A stretch of 64,000 nucleotides of DNA from Devosia sp. LC5 (GTDB lineage Bacteria > Pseudomonadota > Alphaproteobacteria > Rhizobiales > Devosiaceae): assembly GCF_000735585.1 (NCBI RefSeq), contig NZ_JNNO01000002.1, positions 1 through 64,000 of the forward strand. The letters run 5' to 3'. The notes under the pieces were generated by a model, which had not been told where the DNA came from, searched no databases, and saw only the letters and a program-made list of their open reading frames with translations. Within the stretch, counting starts at the first letter, position 1; the number at the start of each line of letters is the position of its first letter. Positions 1 through 11,052 of the stretch are shown piece by piece. Both the position numbers and the translations under genes were made by a program.

Positions 1-421
1 CTCCAAGACGGGCAAGGCGTTTTTGCAGACTTATCACCCCGACCATCCAGTGATGCGCGCCATGGTGACGGGTGATCGCGAGGCGTTTTACGCCCACGAA
101 CTGATGGCGCGCGAAGCGGGTGGTTTGCCCCCATTCGGACGGCTGGCGGCGCTGATCGTCTCGGCCAATGAGCATGATACGGCGATGGGTTTTGCCAAGC
201 GGCTTTTGTCCGCAGCGCCGATGGCCGAAGGGGTAAAGCTCTTCGGCCCGGCCGACGCTCCCGTCGCCATTATCCGCGGCCGCCATCGCGTGCGGCTGCT
301 GGCCCAGTCCGGCAAGGATTTCGATCTGTCCGGCTATGTCCGCTTCTGGCTCGGCTCGGCCGAGAAGGTTACGGGCAATCTGCGGGTGCAGGTGGATATC
401 GATCCGATGAGCTTTATGTAG
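1..421 (+). CDS. priA: Primosomal protein N' (PriA helicase), C-terminal fragment
   Basis: The reading frame is already open at base 2 and ends with TAG at 419-421, so only the last ~139 residues are present and the start lies outside the window. The segment FLQTYHPDHPVM followed by REAGGLPPFGRLAALIVS is the typical PriA C-terminal region, where the second helicase lobe ends and the C-terminal domain begins. PriA is a 3'-5' superfamily 2 DNA helicase that reloads the replisome at stalled forks. An internal TTG at base 23 is not the real start, because homologous sequence continues upstream of it. priA lying close to the atp operon is common in Rhizobiales, which supports the call. Confidence 0.88.
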   Translation, partial: SKTGKAFLQTYHPDHPVMRAMVTGDREAFYAHELMAREAGGLPPFGRLAALIVSANEHDTAMGFAKRLLSAAPMAEGVKLFGPADAPVAIIRGRHRVRLLAQSGKDFDLSGYVRFWLGSAEKVTGNLRVQVDIDPMSFM

Positions 422-424
422 GCG

Positions 425-718
425 TTAGAGGTGGCGGCGGACGTCCATGCTTTGATGGAGCACGCGTAGAACCTCAATGGCGTTGGCGGAGGTGCGGAAA
501 TAGATGGCGTGCGACATCAGCAGGTGCTTCTGGACGCCATGCCGCACGTCGACCGGCAGGCCAACAATGTTGCCTTTGGCGATATCGTCCAGCGCATTGG
601 CAATGCCGTCATAGTAAGCATCAGCCTGTTCGACAGACCATTTCTCCGCCGTGTGGCGCCAGATATTGCTGATGTCCGATTTTGCAGCGGAGGAGAGATC
701 AAGTCTTAGGACGGCCAT
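425..718 (-). CDS. parE: ParE-family toxin of a type II toxin-antitoxin pair
   Basis: About 97 residues, the usual ParE/RelE-fold length. The sequence begins AVLRLDLSSAAKSDISNIW and ends EVLRVLHQSMDVRRHL, the pattern of a plasmid-stabilisation (RelE/ParE superfamily) toxin: an N-terminal strand, two helices, and a C-terminal strand with basic residues. Family members commonly poison DNA gyrase. I chose the start at 718 because it overlaps the 3' end of the antitoxin gene by 20 bases, typical of coupled pairs; a longer frame to 757 exists but adds non-homologous residues. It lies between priA and atpH and is transcribed against both. Confidence 0.8.
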   Translation of the reverse strand: MAVLRLDLSSAAKSDISNIWRHTAEKWSVEQADAYYDGIANALDDIAKGNIVGLPVDVRHGVQKHLLMSHAIYFRTSANAIEVLRVLHQSMDVRRHL

Positions 719-950
719 GTTCGAGATGAAGCTCCTCCAACATTGCCTTGCGATCAAACGGGGTGAACGGCCCCTTCTCGCCTTCGATCAGTGCATCTTG
801 CAACGCCTTGACCTTGGCCTCGTGCTCCTCCAGCAGCCTTAGTCCCGCGCGGACGACGTCGCTGGCCGAGCCATAGCGCCCGGTTTTGACCTGACCATCG
901 ACGAAGCCGGCAAAATGCTCGCTGAGCGAAATGGAGGTATTTTTGGCCAT
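699..950 (-). CDS. parD: ParD-family antitoxin, ribbon-helix-helix
   Basis: 83 residues opening MAKNTSISLSEHFAGFV, then GRYGSASDVVRAGLRLLEE, the signature of ParD/CopG-type ribbon-helix-helix antitoxins. The N-terminal domain binds DNA as a dimer; the C-terminal tail after about residue 50 would wrap around and neutralise the downstream ParE. It overlaps the toxin gene, so both come from one transcript starting upstream of 950. An inverted repeat at 973-987 is the likely autoregulatory operator. Insertion of such a pair between priA and the atp operon is probably accessory rather than conserved. Confidence 0.85.
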   Translation of the reverse strand: MAKNTSISLSEHFAGFVDGQVKTGRYGSASDVVRAGLRLLEEHEAKVKALQDALIEGEKGPFTPFDRKAMLEELHLEHGRPKT

Positions 951-972
951 TAGAAACTCCTTGTGGCGAGAT

Positions 973-987
973 TACCAAATATTGGTA
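973..987. promoter_or_regulatory. Inverted repeat, probable ParD operator
   Basis: TACCAA-ATA-TTGGTA, a perfect 6-bp inverted repeat with a 3-bp spacer, 23 bp upstream of the parD start. ParD-type ribbon-helix-helix antitoxins repress their own promoters through short palindromes in exactly this place. The assignment rests on position and symmetry. The remaining bases to atpH (988-1201) hold the divergent promoters; no clear -35/-10 pair was called for the atp operon. Confidence 0.55.
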
Positions 988-1201
988 GTTGGGCAAAGCC
1001 TGCCCTGCGACATTTTCGCCGCCTTTGAATCGCGCCGCCAAGCCTTGCGTGGCGCTTGGGCCTTGTGCTAGAGCCAGCGCGACCTTAAAGGGGTCTCCGG
1101 ACGGCTCCTTTTCCAGATAAGAACAAGCGTCAACGACCGCCCGGTTTCTCTAAACGAAATGGGGCGATCGTCAGGCAGGCAACCAAGAGGGTGATGCGGC
1201 A

Positions 1202-1762
1202 TTGGCAGCGCAGAATTCAGTGCTTACCCAGATCGCGCGGCCATATGCGTCGGCTCTGTTCGATCTCGCCCAGAGCGAGAACCAATTGGCATCCGTTGAG
1301 ACATCGCTGTCCGACGTTTCCCGCCTGATCGGGGAAAGCCAGGATTTTTCCCGCTTCCTGCGGTCGCCGGTGATAACAGCCGATACCAAGGCGCATGCGC
1401 TTGACGCGCTGCTGGCCAAGGCCAAGACCAATGACCTGGTCGCCAATTTCCTGCGCCTTGTGGCCAAGAATGGCCGGCTGTTCGCGCTCGACGCCATTAT
1501 CGCGGGTTTCCGCGAGCTGGCGGCTGAGGCGCGTGGCGAAGTTGGGGCCGATGTGACCTCGGCCGCTCCGCTCACCGCTGCGCAGGTCAAGTCGCTGGCC
1601 GCAACGCTCAAGGCCAAGATCGGCAAGACCGTTACGCTCAACCAGTTCGTCGATACCTCGCTGATCGGGGGCCTTCAGGTGAAGGTCGGATCGCAGATGA
1701 TCGACTCTTCCCTCAAGATGAAATTGACCGCGATGAAGATCGCCATGAAAGAGGTCGGATAA
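1202..1762 (+). CDS. atpH: ATP synthase F1 subunit delta
   Basis: 186 residues matching the delta (OSCP) subunit, which joins the F1 head to the peripheral stalk b subunits. Family features are visible: ARPYASALFDLA near the N-terminus, a central FLRLVAKNGR, and the C-terminal GGLQVKVGSQMIDSSLK. The proposed start is TTG at 1202; no in-frame ATG lies nearby, and AAGAGG at 1185-1190 is a plausible but rather distant ribosome site, so initiation is probably weak. The gene ends TAA directly before the atpA ATG. It is the first gene of the atpHAGDC operon; the F0 genes are elsewhere, as is normal in alphaproteobacteria. Confidence 0.95.
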   Translation: MAAQNSVLTQIARPYASALFDLAQSENQLASVETSLSDVSRLIGESQDFSRFLRSPVITADTKAHALDALLAKAKTNDLVANFLRLVAKNGRLFALDAIIAGFRELAAEARGEVGADVTSAAPLTAAQVKSLAATLKAKIGKTVTLNQFVDTSLIGGLQVKVGSQMIDSSLKMKLTAMKIAMKEVG

Positions 1763-3298
<1,536 letters not shown>

Positions 3299-3363
3299 TA
3301 ACGTTGTCTGGCGCGTGACCGGTTCGCCGGTCGCGCTTCAAGGCCCAAGGAGACGATAGGCAG

Positions 3364-4251
3364 ATGCCGTCGCTAAAGGACCTCAAGAACCGGATCGATT
3401 CGGTCAAATCGACGCAAAAGATCACCAAGGCCATGCAGATGGTCGCGGCGGCCAAGCTGCGCCGTGCCCAGGATGCCGCTGTGGCCGCGCGCCCCTATGC
3501 CGAGCGCATGGGCAAGGTGCTGGCGAGCCTGGCATCGGTCTATGAAGGTCAGTCTGGCGCTCCGGTGCTGCTGGCGGGCACGGGCAAGGATCAGGTGCAT
3601 CTGCTGATCGTGGCGACCGGCGAGCGCGGGCTGGCGGGTGGCTTCAATTCGTCCATCGCCCGTCTGGCGCGCGACCACGCCGCCAAGCTGCTCAGCCAAG
3701 GCAAGACGGTCAAGATCCTGACCGTTGGCCGCAAGGGCAACGATATTCTCAAGCGGCAATATCCCAACCTGATCATCGATACGATCAGCTTCCGCGAGAT
3801 CAAGACGATCGGCTTCGCCCAGGCGGCGCTGATCTCGGAAAAAGTGCAAGCCCTGTTTGCGGCTGGCGAGTTCGACGTGGCGACGCTGTTCTTTGCCAAG
3901 TTCAACTCGGTGGTCAGCCAGGTGCCGACGGCGCTGCAGATCATTCCGGCAAGGATCGAAAAGATCGAAGGCGAAGGCGCCGCCGCGACTTCTACCGTAC
4001 CCTATGAATACGAGCCGAGCGAAGAAGCCATTGTCGAAGACCTGCTGCCACGCAATATCAGCGTGCAGATCTTCCGCGCCTTGCTTGAAAACGGCGCCTC
4101 GTTCTACGGCGCGCAGATGTCCGCCATGGACAATGCGACAAGGAATGCCGGCGAAATGATCGGCAAGCTGCAGCTGAGCTATAACCGCCAGCGCCAGGCC
4201 CAGATCACCAAAGAACTCATCGAAATCATTTCGGGCGCGGAAGCGCTCTAA
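3364..4251 (+). CDS. atpG: ATP synthase F1 subunit gamma
   Basis: 295 residues beginning [20 protein letters not shown] and ending in the long helix [19 protein letters not shown]. These paired N- and C-terminal helices form the rotating central shaft of F1; the middle of the protein is the Rossmann-like globular part ([12 protein letters not shown] near residue 90). The start has AAGGAGACGATAGGC just upstream. It lies 65 bp after atpA and 24 bp before atpD, within the same operon. Confidence 0.98.
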   Translation: MPSLKDLKNRIDSVKSTQKITKAMQMVAAAKLRRAQDAAVAARPYAERMGKVLASLASVYEGQSGAPVLLAGTGKDQVHLLIVATGERGLAGGFNSSIARLARDHAAKLLSQGKTVKILTVGRKGNDILKRQYPNLIIDTISFREIKTIGFAQAALISEKVQALFAAGEFDVATLFFAKFNSVVSQVPTALQIIPARIEKIEGEGAAATSTVPYEYEPSEEAIVEDLLPRNISVQIFRALLENGASFYGAQMSAMDNATRNAGEMIGKLQLSYNRQRQAQITKELIEIISGAEAL

Positions 4252-4260
4252 GCACCCTAG

Positions 4261-5715
<1,455 letters not shown>

Positions 5716-5797
5716 TTTTGCCACTTGGGTTCGCCGTTTGCGGCGGACCCATTGCATAGGCTCGATGCTTCGGGCGCTCCGTTAAGGGACCAAAAAA

Positions 5798-6223
5798 ATG
5801 GCTGAAGGCCTCAAGATCGAGATCGTGTCGCCCGAGCGGCTGGTGCTGTCGGAAGTCGTGACCTCGGTCACCGTTCCGGGCAGCGAAGGCTATTTTACTG
5901 TCATGGCGGACCACGCTCCGTTCATGACCACGTTGCGGCTGGGTTTCATCACGGTCACCGGCCTGGATGGCAAGGCGCATGTGTATTTCGTGCGCGGCGG
6001 TTTTGCCGATGTGTCCACCGAAGGGCTGACCATCCTGGCCGAAGAAGCCTCCCCGTTCCATGAGTTCGACACCGGCGATCTGCAGGCTGAAATCAAGGCG
6101 GCCGAGGAAGAGCTGGCCCGCGCCCAGACGCCGGACGACAAGTCCTATGCGCAGGTGCTGGTCAGCGGCTTGCTGAACCTGGCCATCGAAGCCGGCCAGA
6201 TCAACGGCACCCATATTCATTAA
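5798..6223 (+). CDS. atpC: ATP synthase F1 subunit epsilon
   Basis: 141 residues. The N-terminal beta-sandwich includes EIVSPERLVLSEVVTSVTVPG and GYFTVMADHAPFMTTL, typical of epsilon; the C-terminal part is a short helical region rich in Ala and Glu (AEIKAAEEELARAQ). Epsilon connects gamma to the c-ring and can inhibit hydrolysis. An 82-bp gap separates it from atpD. It is the last gene of the operon and is followed 45 bp later by an intrinsic terminator. Confidence 0.97.
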   Translation: MAEGLKIEIVSPERLVLSEVVTSVTVPGSEGYFTVMADHAPFMTTLRLGFITVTGLDGKAHVYFVRGGFADVSTEGLTILAEEASPFHEFDTGDLQAEIKAAEEELARAQTPDDKSYAQVLVSGLLNLAIEAGQINGTHIH

Positions 6224-6267
6224 GCTGCTTCTGCCGGACCTCCGGCGGTCTGCTTCGCTGATCTCGG

Positions 6268-6297
6268 CAGCCGCCTCCTGTGGAGGCGGCTGTTTTG
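6268..6297 (+). terminator. Intrinsic terminator of the atp operon
   Basis: A perfect 11-bp stem, CAGCCGCCTCC at 6268-6278 and GGAGGCGGCTG at 6282-6292, with a 3-base TGT loop, followed directly by TTTTG. It lies 45 bp after the atpC stop, the expected place for operon termination. Confidence 0.92.
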
Positions 6298-6459
6298 TTA
6301 TGTCCGTCAAGTTTAGGCGTTCTTGCTCAAAATATAGGCAAGTATTTGATGGCGTTGAGAATTATGCATACTTAAACGCACGATTAATAAACTGCCGTCA
6401 CTCTGCCTTCCGAACCATCACTCCGGCCGGGCCGGAACGCGGGCATTTGGGGGTATTTC

Positions 6460-8613
6460 ATGGGCGCTGCTCTGGGTCATCTGCGACTGACATTTGCCAT
6501 TGCCGCCATGGCGATCGGCTCGATTGCCATTGCCGTGCTGGCGGTTCTGGTCGGGCTGTTCATCAGTCTCTCCAATTCGGCCAGCGAGGATGCCGCCAAG
6601 GAAGTGGCCAGCGCCACCCGGATCAGCGCAGAAATCCTGCAGGTCAATCTGCCGAGCCTGGAGGTCGTGGCGGACGAGGCGGGCAATGTGGCTGGCCTGG
6701 TGATGCGCTCCATGCCGCGGTTCCGCACCAATGATGTCATCGACACCATTGCCCGCGTCACCGGGCAGGATGTGACGGTTTATGTCTACAATAGTGAGGT
6801 CAGCCCCGATTTCGTGGCTGGCACGACCAGCCTGGTGCAGCCCAATGGCGAGCGGCTTGCTATTCCGATCGCTGCCGGAACGCCGCTGTTTGCGTCGATG
6901 ATGGCCAATCAGACCGTACACAGCGAAGCGGTCATTGAGGGCATTGGCTATTTCCTGCTGCATCAGCCGATTGCCATGGCAGATGGCACGATAATTGGCG
7001 CATTGATGGTGGCGGTCGATCGCGCGCCGATCGAGGCGGTGGTGGGCCGTTCGCTGACCATGCTGCTCGCTGTGGGTGGGGGCGTGTTGCTGGTGATCGG
7101 AGCGCTGGCGCTGCTGCTGTCGCGGCTATTGACCCGGCCCATTCCGCGGCTCTCGGCCGTGATGAATGCCATTGCTTCTGGCGAGCTTGATGCCGAAGTG
7201 CCCTATATTGAGCGGCGCAACGAAATCGGCGCCATGGCCAAGGCGGTGGAAGTGTTCCGCCGCAATGGGCAGCGCGTCGCCGAACTGGGCGCCGAGACGG
7301 GCCGCCATCTGGCGGAAGCGGCTGATCATACCGGCCAGCTCAATGCCATTTCCATGTCGCAAATGGTGGTGGAATTTTCGCTCGAGGGTCAGGTTCTGGC
7401 GGCCAATCAGAATTTTCTCGATCTGGTGGGCTATCAGCCCGACGAGGTGCTGGGGCAGCCCAATGCGCTTTTCCTGTTCGGCGCTGATCCGAGCGGGGTG
7501 GCCTATAAGCAATTCTGGTTCGATCTGGCGGCGGGGCAGTTCAAGGCAGGCGAATATCGCCGCCGTACGCGTGATGGTCATGAAGTGTGGATCCAGAGCA
7601 CGTTCAGCCCCATCGTGGGCGTCGATGGGATGCCGTACAAGATTGTGCAATTTGCCACCGACGTTACCGCGCGCAAGCAGGCAGTCGCGGCCGTAGGGGC
7701 GGGGCTGGCCCAATTGGCCGAGGGGGATCTCACGGCCAGCATCGATGTGCCGTTCGCGCCGCAATTTGAAGACCTGCGTCATGCGCTCAACGGCACGGTG
7801 TCGCGCTTTGCCGAGGTGGTCGGGCAGCTGCAGCAGACTTCGCGCGCGCTACGGCTGGCGACGGGAGAAATCCTGTCGGGCGCCAATGACCTGTCCGAAC
7901 GCACCACGCGGCAGGCGGCAACGATTGAACAGACAGCGGCGGCCATGGAGGCCTTGGCCGGTACCGTGGCTGACAATGCCGGCATGGCGCGCGACGCGGC
8001 CGGCAAGGCCCGCGCCGTGGCGCTGACGGCGGCTGAAAGCGGCGTCGTGATGAGCGATGCCAATGCGGCGATGGAGCGGATCACCCAATCCTCGGCCAAG
8101 ATTTCCAATATTATCGGCATGATCGACGATATTGCCTTCCAAACCAATCTTCTGGCGCTCAACGCTTCGGTGGAAGCTGCACGGGCTGGTGAAGCCGGGC
8201 GTGGCTTTGCCGTAGTGGCAGTGGAAGTGCGGCGGCTGGCGCAGTCGGCAGCTAGCGCTTCGGCCGACGTCAAGGCGCTGGTCGAGCAATCGGCCAATGA
8301 GGTGCGGGGTGGCTCGGGGCTGGTCTCGGATGCGGCCGGACGCTTGCAGATGATGCTGGAAGCCGTCCGGGCCAATAGCGAATTGGTCGAGGCCATCGCG
8401 CAGGCCAGTGGCGAGCAGGCATCGTCCATCGATGAAGTATCGACTGCGGTGCGCATGCTGGATGAGATGACACAGCATAATGCGGCGCTGGTCGAGGAAA
8501 TCAATGCGGCGATCGAGCAGACCGAGGCGCAGGCGCAGAGTCTCGATGGCCTGGTGGACGTGTTCGTGCTGAACAAGCCGGCGGCTGAACAGGGCAGCCG
8601 GCGCGCCGCCTAG
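6460..8613 (+). CDS. Methyl-accepting chemotaxis protein with periplasmic sensor and PAS domain
   Basis: 717 residues. Order: membrane helix 1 (about residues 5-35); a periplasmic Cache-like domain (about 40-190); membrane helix 2 (about 195-225); HAMP (to about 280); a PAS domain (about 300-410, ending IVQFATDVTARKQA); and the cytoplasmic signalling hairpin, whose conserved tip IDDIAFQTNLLALNASVE is near residue 555. It should relay ligand signals to CheA/CheW. The combination of periplasmic and cytoplasmic sensors suggests two inputs. No NWETF-like CheR-docking pentapeptide ends the protein (it stops GSRRAA). It is monocistronic, and its stop overlaps the convergent racemase stop within a shared CTAG. 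The ligand cannot be inferred. Confidence 0.93.
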   Translation: MGAALGHLRLTFAIAAMAIGSIAIAVLAVLVGLFISLSNSASEDAAKEVASATRISAEILQVNLPSLEVVADEAGNVAGLVMRSMPRFRTNDVIDTIARVTGQDVTVYVYNSEVSPDFVAGTTSLVQPNGERLAIPIAAGTPLFASMMANQTVHSEAVIEGIGYFLLHQPIAMADGTIIGALMVAVDRAPIEAVVGRSLTMLLAVGGGVLLVIGALALLLSRLLTRPIPRLSAVMNAIASGELDAEVPYIERRNEIGAMAKAVEVFRRNGQRVAELGAETGRHLAEAADHTGQLNAISMSQMVVEFSLEGQVLAANQNFLDLVGYQPDEVLGQPNALFLFGADPSGVAYKQFWFDLAAGQFKAGEYRRRTRDGHEVWIQSTFSPIVGVDGMPYKIVQFATDVTARKQAVAAVGAGLAQLAEGDLTASIDVPFAPQFEDLRHALNGTVSRFAEVVGQLQQTSRALRLATGEILSGANDLSERTTRQAATIEQTAAAMEALAGTVADNAGMARDAAGKARAVALTAAESGVVMSDANAAMERITQSSAKISNIIGMIDDIAFQTNLLALNASVEAARAGEAGRGFAVVAVEVRRLAQSAASASADVKALVEQSANEVRGGSGLVSDAAGRLQMMLEAVRANSELVEAIAQASGEQASSIDEVSTAVRMLDEMTQHNAALVEEINAAIEQTEAQAQSLDGLVDVFVLNKPAAEQGSRRAA

Positions 8614-9296
8614 GCCAGAGCCGCGCTGACGAGCGCTTTGGCGTGTAAATCCGTGGTGTCGAATGTCGGCAGCGGGCTGATGGAATCATCGATCAGCATG
8701 CCGATTTCGGTGCAGCCCAGAATGACGGCTTCGGCCCCACGGGCGGCGAGGCGTTCGATGGCGGTGATATAGATGCGGCGGGATTCCTCGCGCACGATGC
8801 CCCGGCACAGTTCTTCGTAGATAATGCCGTTGAGATTGGTGCGATCTACTTCGGGTATCAGCGAAGTGATGCCGCGTTCGGTCAGGCGATCGCGGTAGAA
8901 GCCCATTTCCATGGTGAAGCGCGTGCCCAGCAGGCCCACCGTGGAAAAGCCATCGGCCAAGAGGGCGTCGCTGGTGGGGTCGGCGATGTGGATGAAGGGC
9001 ACGGCAAGATCAGCCGTGATGGCATCGGCCACCACATGCATGGTGTTGGTCGCCAGCCCGATGATTTCGGCGCCGGCGCGTTCCAGACCCTTGGCGATCT
9101 CGGCCAATTGGCGGCCCGCGCCGTCCCAGTCACCCGTCGATTGCATCTCGGCAATGGGGGCGAAATCCACCGAATGCACGATCAGCGGCGCGGAGTGGAG
9201 ACCACCGAGACGAGTGGCGGTCTCCTGGTTGAGCACACGATAATAGTGGGCGGTGGATTCCCAACTCATGCCACCGATCAGGCCGATGGTTTTCAT
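8610..9296 (-). CDS. Amino-acid racemase, Asp/Glu racemase superfamily (YgeA-like)
   Basis: 228 residues opening MKTIGLIGGMSWEST, the hallmark of the aspartate/glutamate racemase family. It resembles E. coli YgeA: the first catalytic position is Thr83 (in TNTMH) instead of Cys, and the second is Cys195 in GCTEIG. In YgeA this Thr/Cys pair goes with broad-specificity racemisation (for example homoserine), so strict aspartate racemase activity is less likely. Cofactor-independent and probably cytoplasmic. It lies at the 3' end of a minus-strand series, 9 bp after rppH. Confidence 0.88.
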   Translation of the reverse strand: MKTIGLIGGMSWESTAHYYRVLNQETATRLGGLHSAPLIVHSVDFAPIAEMQSTGDWDGAGRQLAEIAKGLERAGAEIIGLATNTMHVVADAITADLAVPFIHIADPTSDALLADGFSTVGLLGTRFTMEMGFYRDRLTERGITSLIPEVDRTNLNGIIYEELCRGIVREESRRIYITAIERLAARGAEAVILGCTEIGMLIDDSISPLPTFDTTDLHAKALVSAALA

Positions 9297-9305
9297 GGCG
9301 CCAGT

Positions 9306-9845
9306 CTATGCGTGGGTGAAGCGCTGGGGAATATCGGCAAAGGCTTCGACGACCTTGTCATAGGCGTCCTTCTTGAAGGGAACGATCAGGCTTGGCGTGC
9401 GGGTGAGCTTTTCCCAGCGCCAGGCGTCGAACTCGGCCGGGTATTTGCCGCCGCCGGGGGTTTCGACGTCGATTTCGCTATCCTGGCCGGTAAAGGCGAA
9501 GGCGAACCAGCGTTGGCGCTGGCCGCGATATTTGCCCTTGAGCGCGATGCCCAGTGCATCATCGGGCAGGTCGTAATAGATCCATTCGGGCGCCTCGGCG
9601 AGAAGGCTCACCGCGGTGATATTGGTTTCCTCGTGCAACTCGCGCAGGGCGGCGCGCAGCGGGTCCTCCCCCTTGTCGATGCCCCCCTGGGGCATCTGCC
9701 AGGGGGCGTTCTGCTCGGAGGTATCCTCGGGGTCTTCCTCGGGCCTGCGGCGGCCGATGAACACATTGCCCTCATGATTGAAGACGGCAATGCCCACACA
9801 GTCGCGATAGGGCATGGATTGTCGATCAAGGGCCTTGGCCATCAT
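9306..9845 (-). CDS. rppH: RNA pyrophosphohydrolase (Nudix)
   Basis: 179 residues with a complete Nudix box starting GGIDKGEDPLRAALREL and continuing HEETNI, preceded by WQMPQGG as in RppH. RppH removes pyrophosphate from the 5' triphosphate of mRNAs and primes RNase E decay. The start region ATGATGGCC lies one base after the stop of the upstream deacetylase gene (TAATATG), so translation is probably coupled; the exact Met of the two is uncertain. Length and the C-terminal FEAWRW-like segment (AEFDAWRWEKL) fit the family. Confidence 0.95.
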   Translation of the reverse strand: MMAKALDRQSMPYRDCVGIAVFNHEGNVFIGRRRPEEDPEDTSEQNAPWQMPQGGIDKGEDPLRAALRELHEETNITAVSLLAEAPEWIYYDLPDDALGIALKGKYRGQRQRWFAFAFTGQDSEIDVETPGGGKYPAEFDAWRWEKLTRTPSLIVPFKKDAYDKVVEAFADIPQRFTHA

Positions 9846-9846
9846 A

Positions 9847-10968
9847 TTACTCTGCTTGTTTCATCAGGGCGCTGGCGGGCACCAGCACGAGCCCTTTGCT
9901 TTCCAGAGCGGCCGACCATTCGGCGACCGCCGCTACCGATATGGGTAGGGCGCTGACAATACCGATTGCGTGGCCGTTCTCCACCGCCTTGGCCTCAAGG
10001 CTGGTAAGCGCTGCGAGAATGGATTGCTGGGAGGGATTGGCGTCGATCATCGCATCGACACGTGAAAACGGCACGTTATTGCCCGCGGCCAATTGCGGGG
10101 CGACCGAACGGTTGGATGAGCCATCATCGATATAGCCCAACCCGCGGGCGCCAAACTCTTCCATGATGGGCGAGAAATCGGCGGCCGAGGCGGTGAAGCG
10201 GGCGCCCATATTGTTGATCACCCCGGCATAGCCGCCAAAGCGGGCCAGCAGCCAGAACAGTTTGTCCAGATTGGCGCGCGGGGTCTCCCCGGTCAGCAGG
10301 GTCTGCGGGCCGGGATCGTTCTGCGGATAGTCGAAGGGCTCGAGCGGAATTTCGAGCAGGATTTCGTGCCCGCTGCTGCGGGCGGCTGCCACGCTATTGT
10401 TCAGCGTCTTGCCATAGGGCGCGAAGGCCAGGGTGATATCGGGCGGCAGGCGTTCGATGGCGTCGAGCGAGCCTTGCTCGTTAATGCCCAGCCCGCTGAC
10501 GATGATAGCAACTTTGGGCAGGCCAGCCGGCGCCGTGCTGGGCCGCGAATAGGCGGCAAAGGGGGTGCGGCCGTCGCTGGCAATGCGGGGAATGGGGCCG
10601 TTGGCGGTCTCTTCGCTGAGGTCGGGCAGGGCGCCGAAGGCGTCGGGCTGGCCGGCGGCAGCGGGCACATCGGCACCGGTCGTGGCGATAGTGCTGCCGG
10701 CGGGATATTGCTGGGGATCGGCGGTGATGGTGGCGGGGCCGGTGGCCACCGCATTGGCCACTTGATTGGAATTGCGGGTCGAGGTGATGGCGACGTCCTG
10801 GCTCGGGCGGCCCCCATTTGGATCATTGGCGAGGATCAGGCGCAGCACGAAGCCGATGCCGATCAGCGCGATGATGGCGAACAGCACCCGCGCCAAAGGA
10901 AAACCGCGGCCGGTTTCCCCGGGCGGACGCTTGCGGCCGGTCAGCGGCGTGCTGAGATCATTGGCCAT
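9847..10968 (-). CDS. Divergent polysaccharide deacetylase family protein (YibQ-like)
   Basis: 373 residues. A cytoplasmic N-terminus (about 25 residues) is followed by one membrane helix (ARVLFAIIALIGIGFVL), a low-complexity linker rich in Ala, Thr and Pro, then a globular domain from about residue 145 beginning LPKVAIIVSGLGI and including ALAFAPYG-like and FGARGLGYIDDGSS segments. This is the divergent polysaccharide deacetylase (YibQ/DUF610) family, found beside envC and ctpA in many proteobacteria and presumed to act on the envelope. It lies between ctpA and rppH in the same orientation. The enzymatic reaction is not established. Confidence 0.85.
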   Translation of the reverse strand: MANDLSTPLTGRKRPPGETGRGFPLARVLFAIIALIGIGFVLRLILANDPNGGRPSQDVAITSTRNSNQVANAVATGPATITADPQQYPAGSTIATTGADVPAAAGQPDAFGALPDLSEETANGPIPRIASDGRTPFAAYSRPSTAPAGLPKVAIIVSGLGINEQGSLDAIERLPPDITLAFAPYGKTLNNSVAAARSSGHEILLEIPLEPFDYPQNDPGPQTLLTGETPRANLDKLFWLLARFGGYAGVINNMGARFTASAADFSPIMEEFGARGLGYIDDGSSNRSVAPQLAAGNNVPFSRVDAMIDANPSQQSILAALTSLEAKAVENGHAIGIVSALPISVAAVAEWSAALESKGLVLVPASALMKQAE

Positions 10969-11052
10969 CGAAAAAGTCCCGCATGAAAAGCCATGAGGCG
11001 GGACGGCGAATCAGCCGTCCCGCCCCACAATGTCATAGCATGGAAGCCAAGC

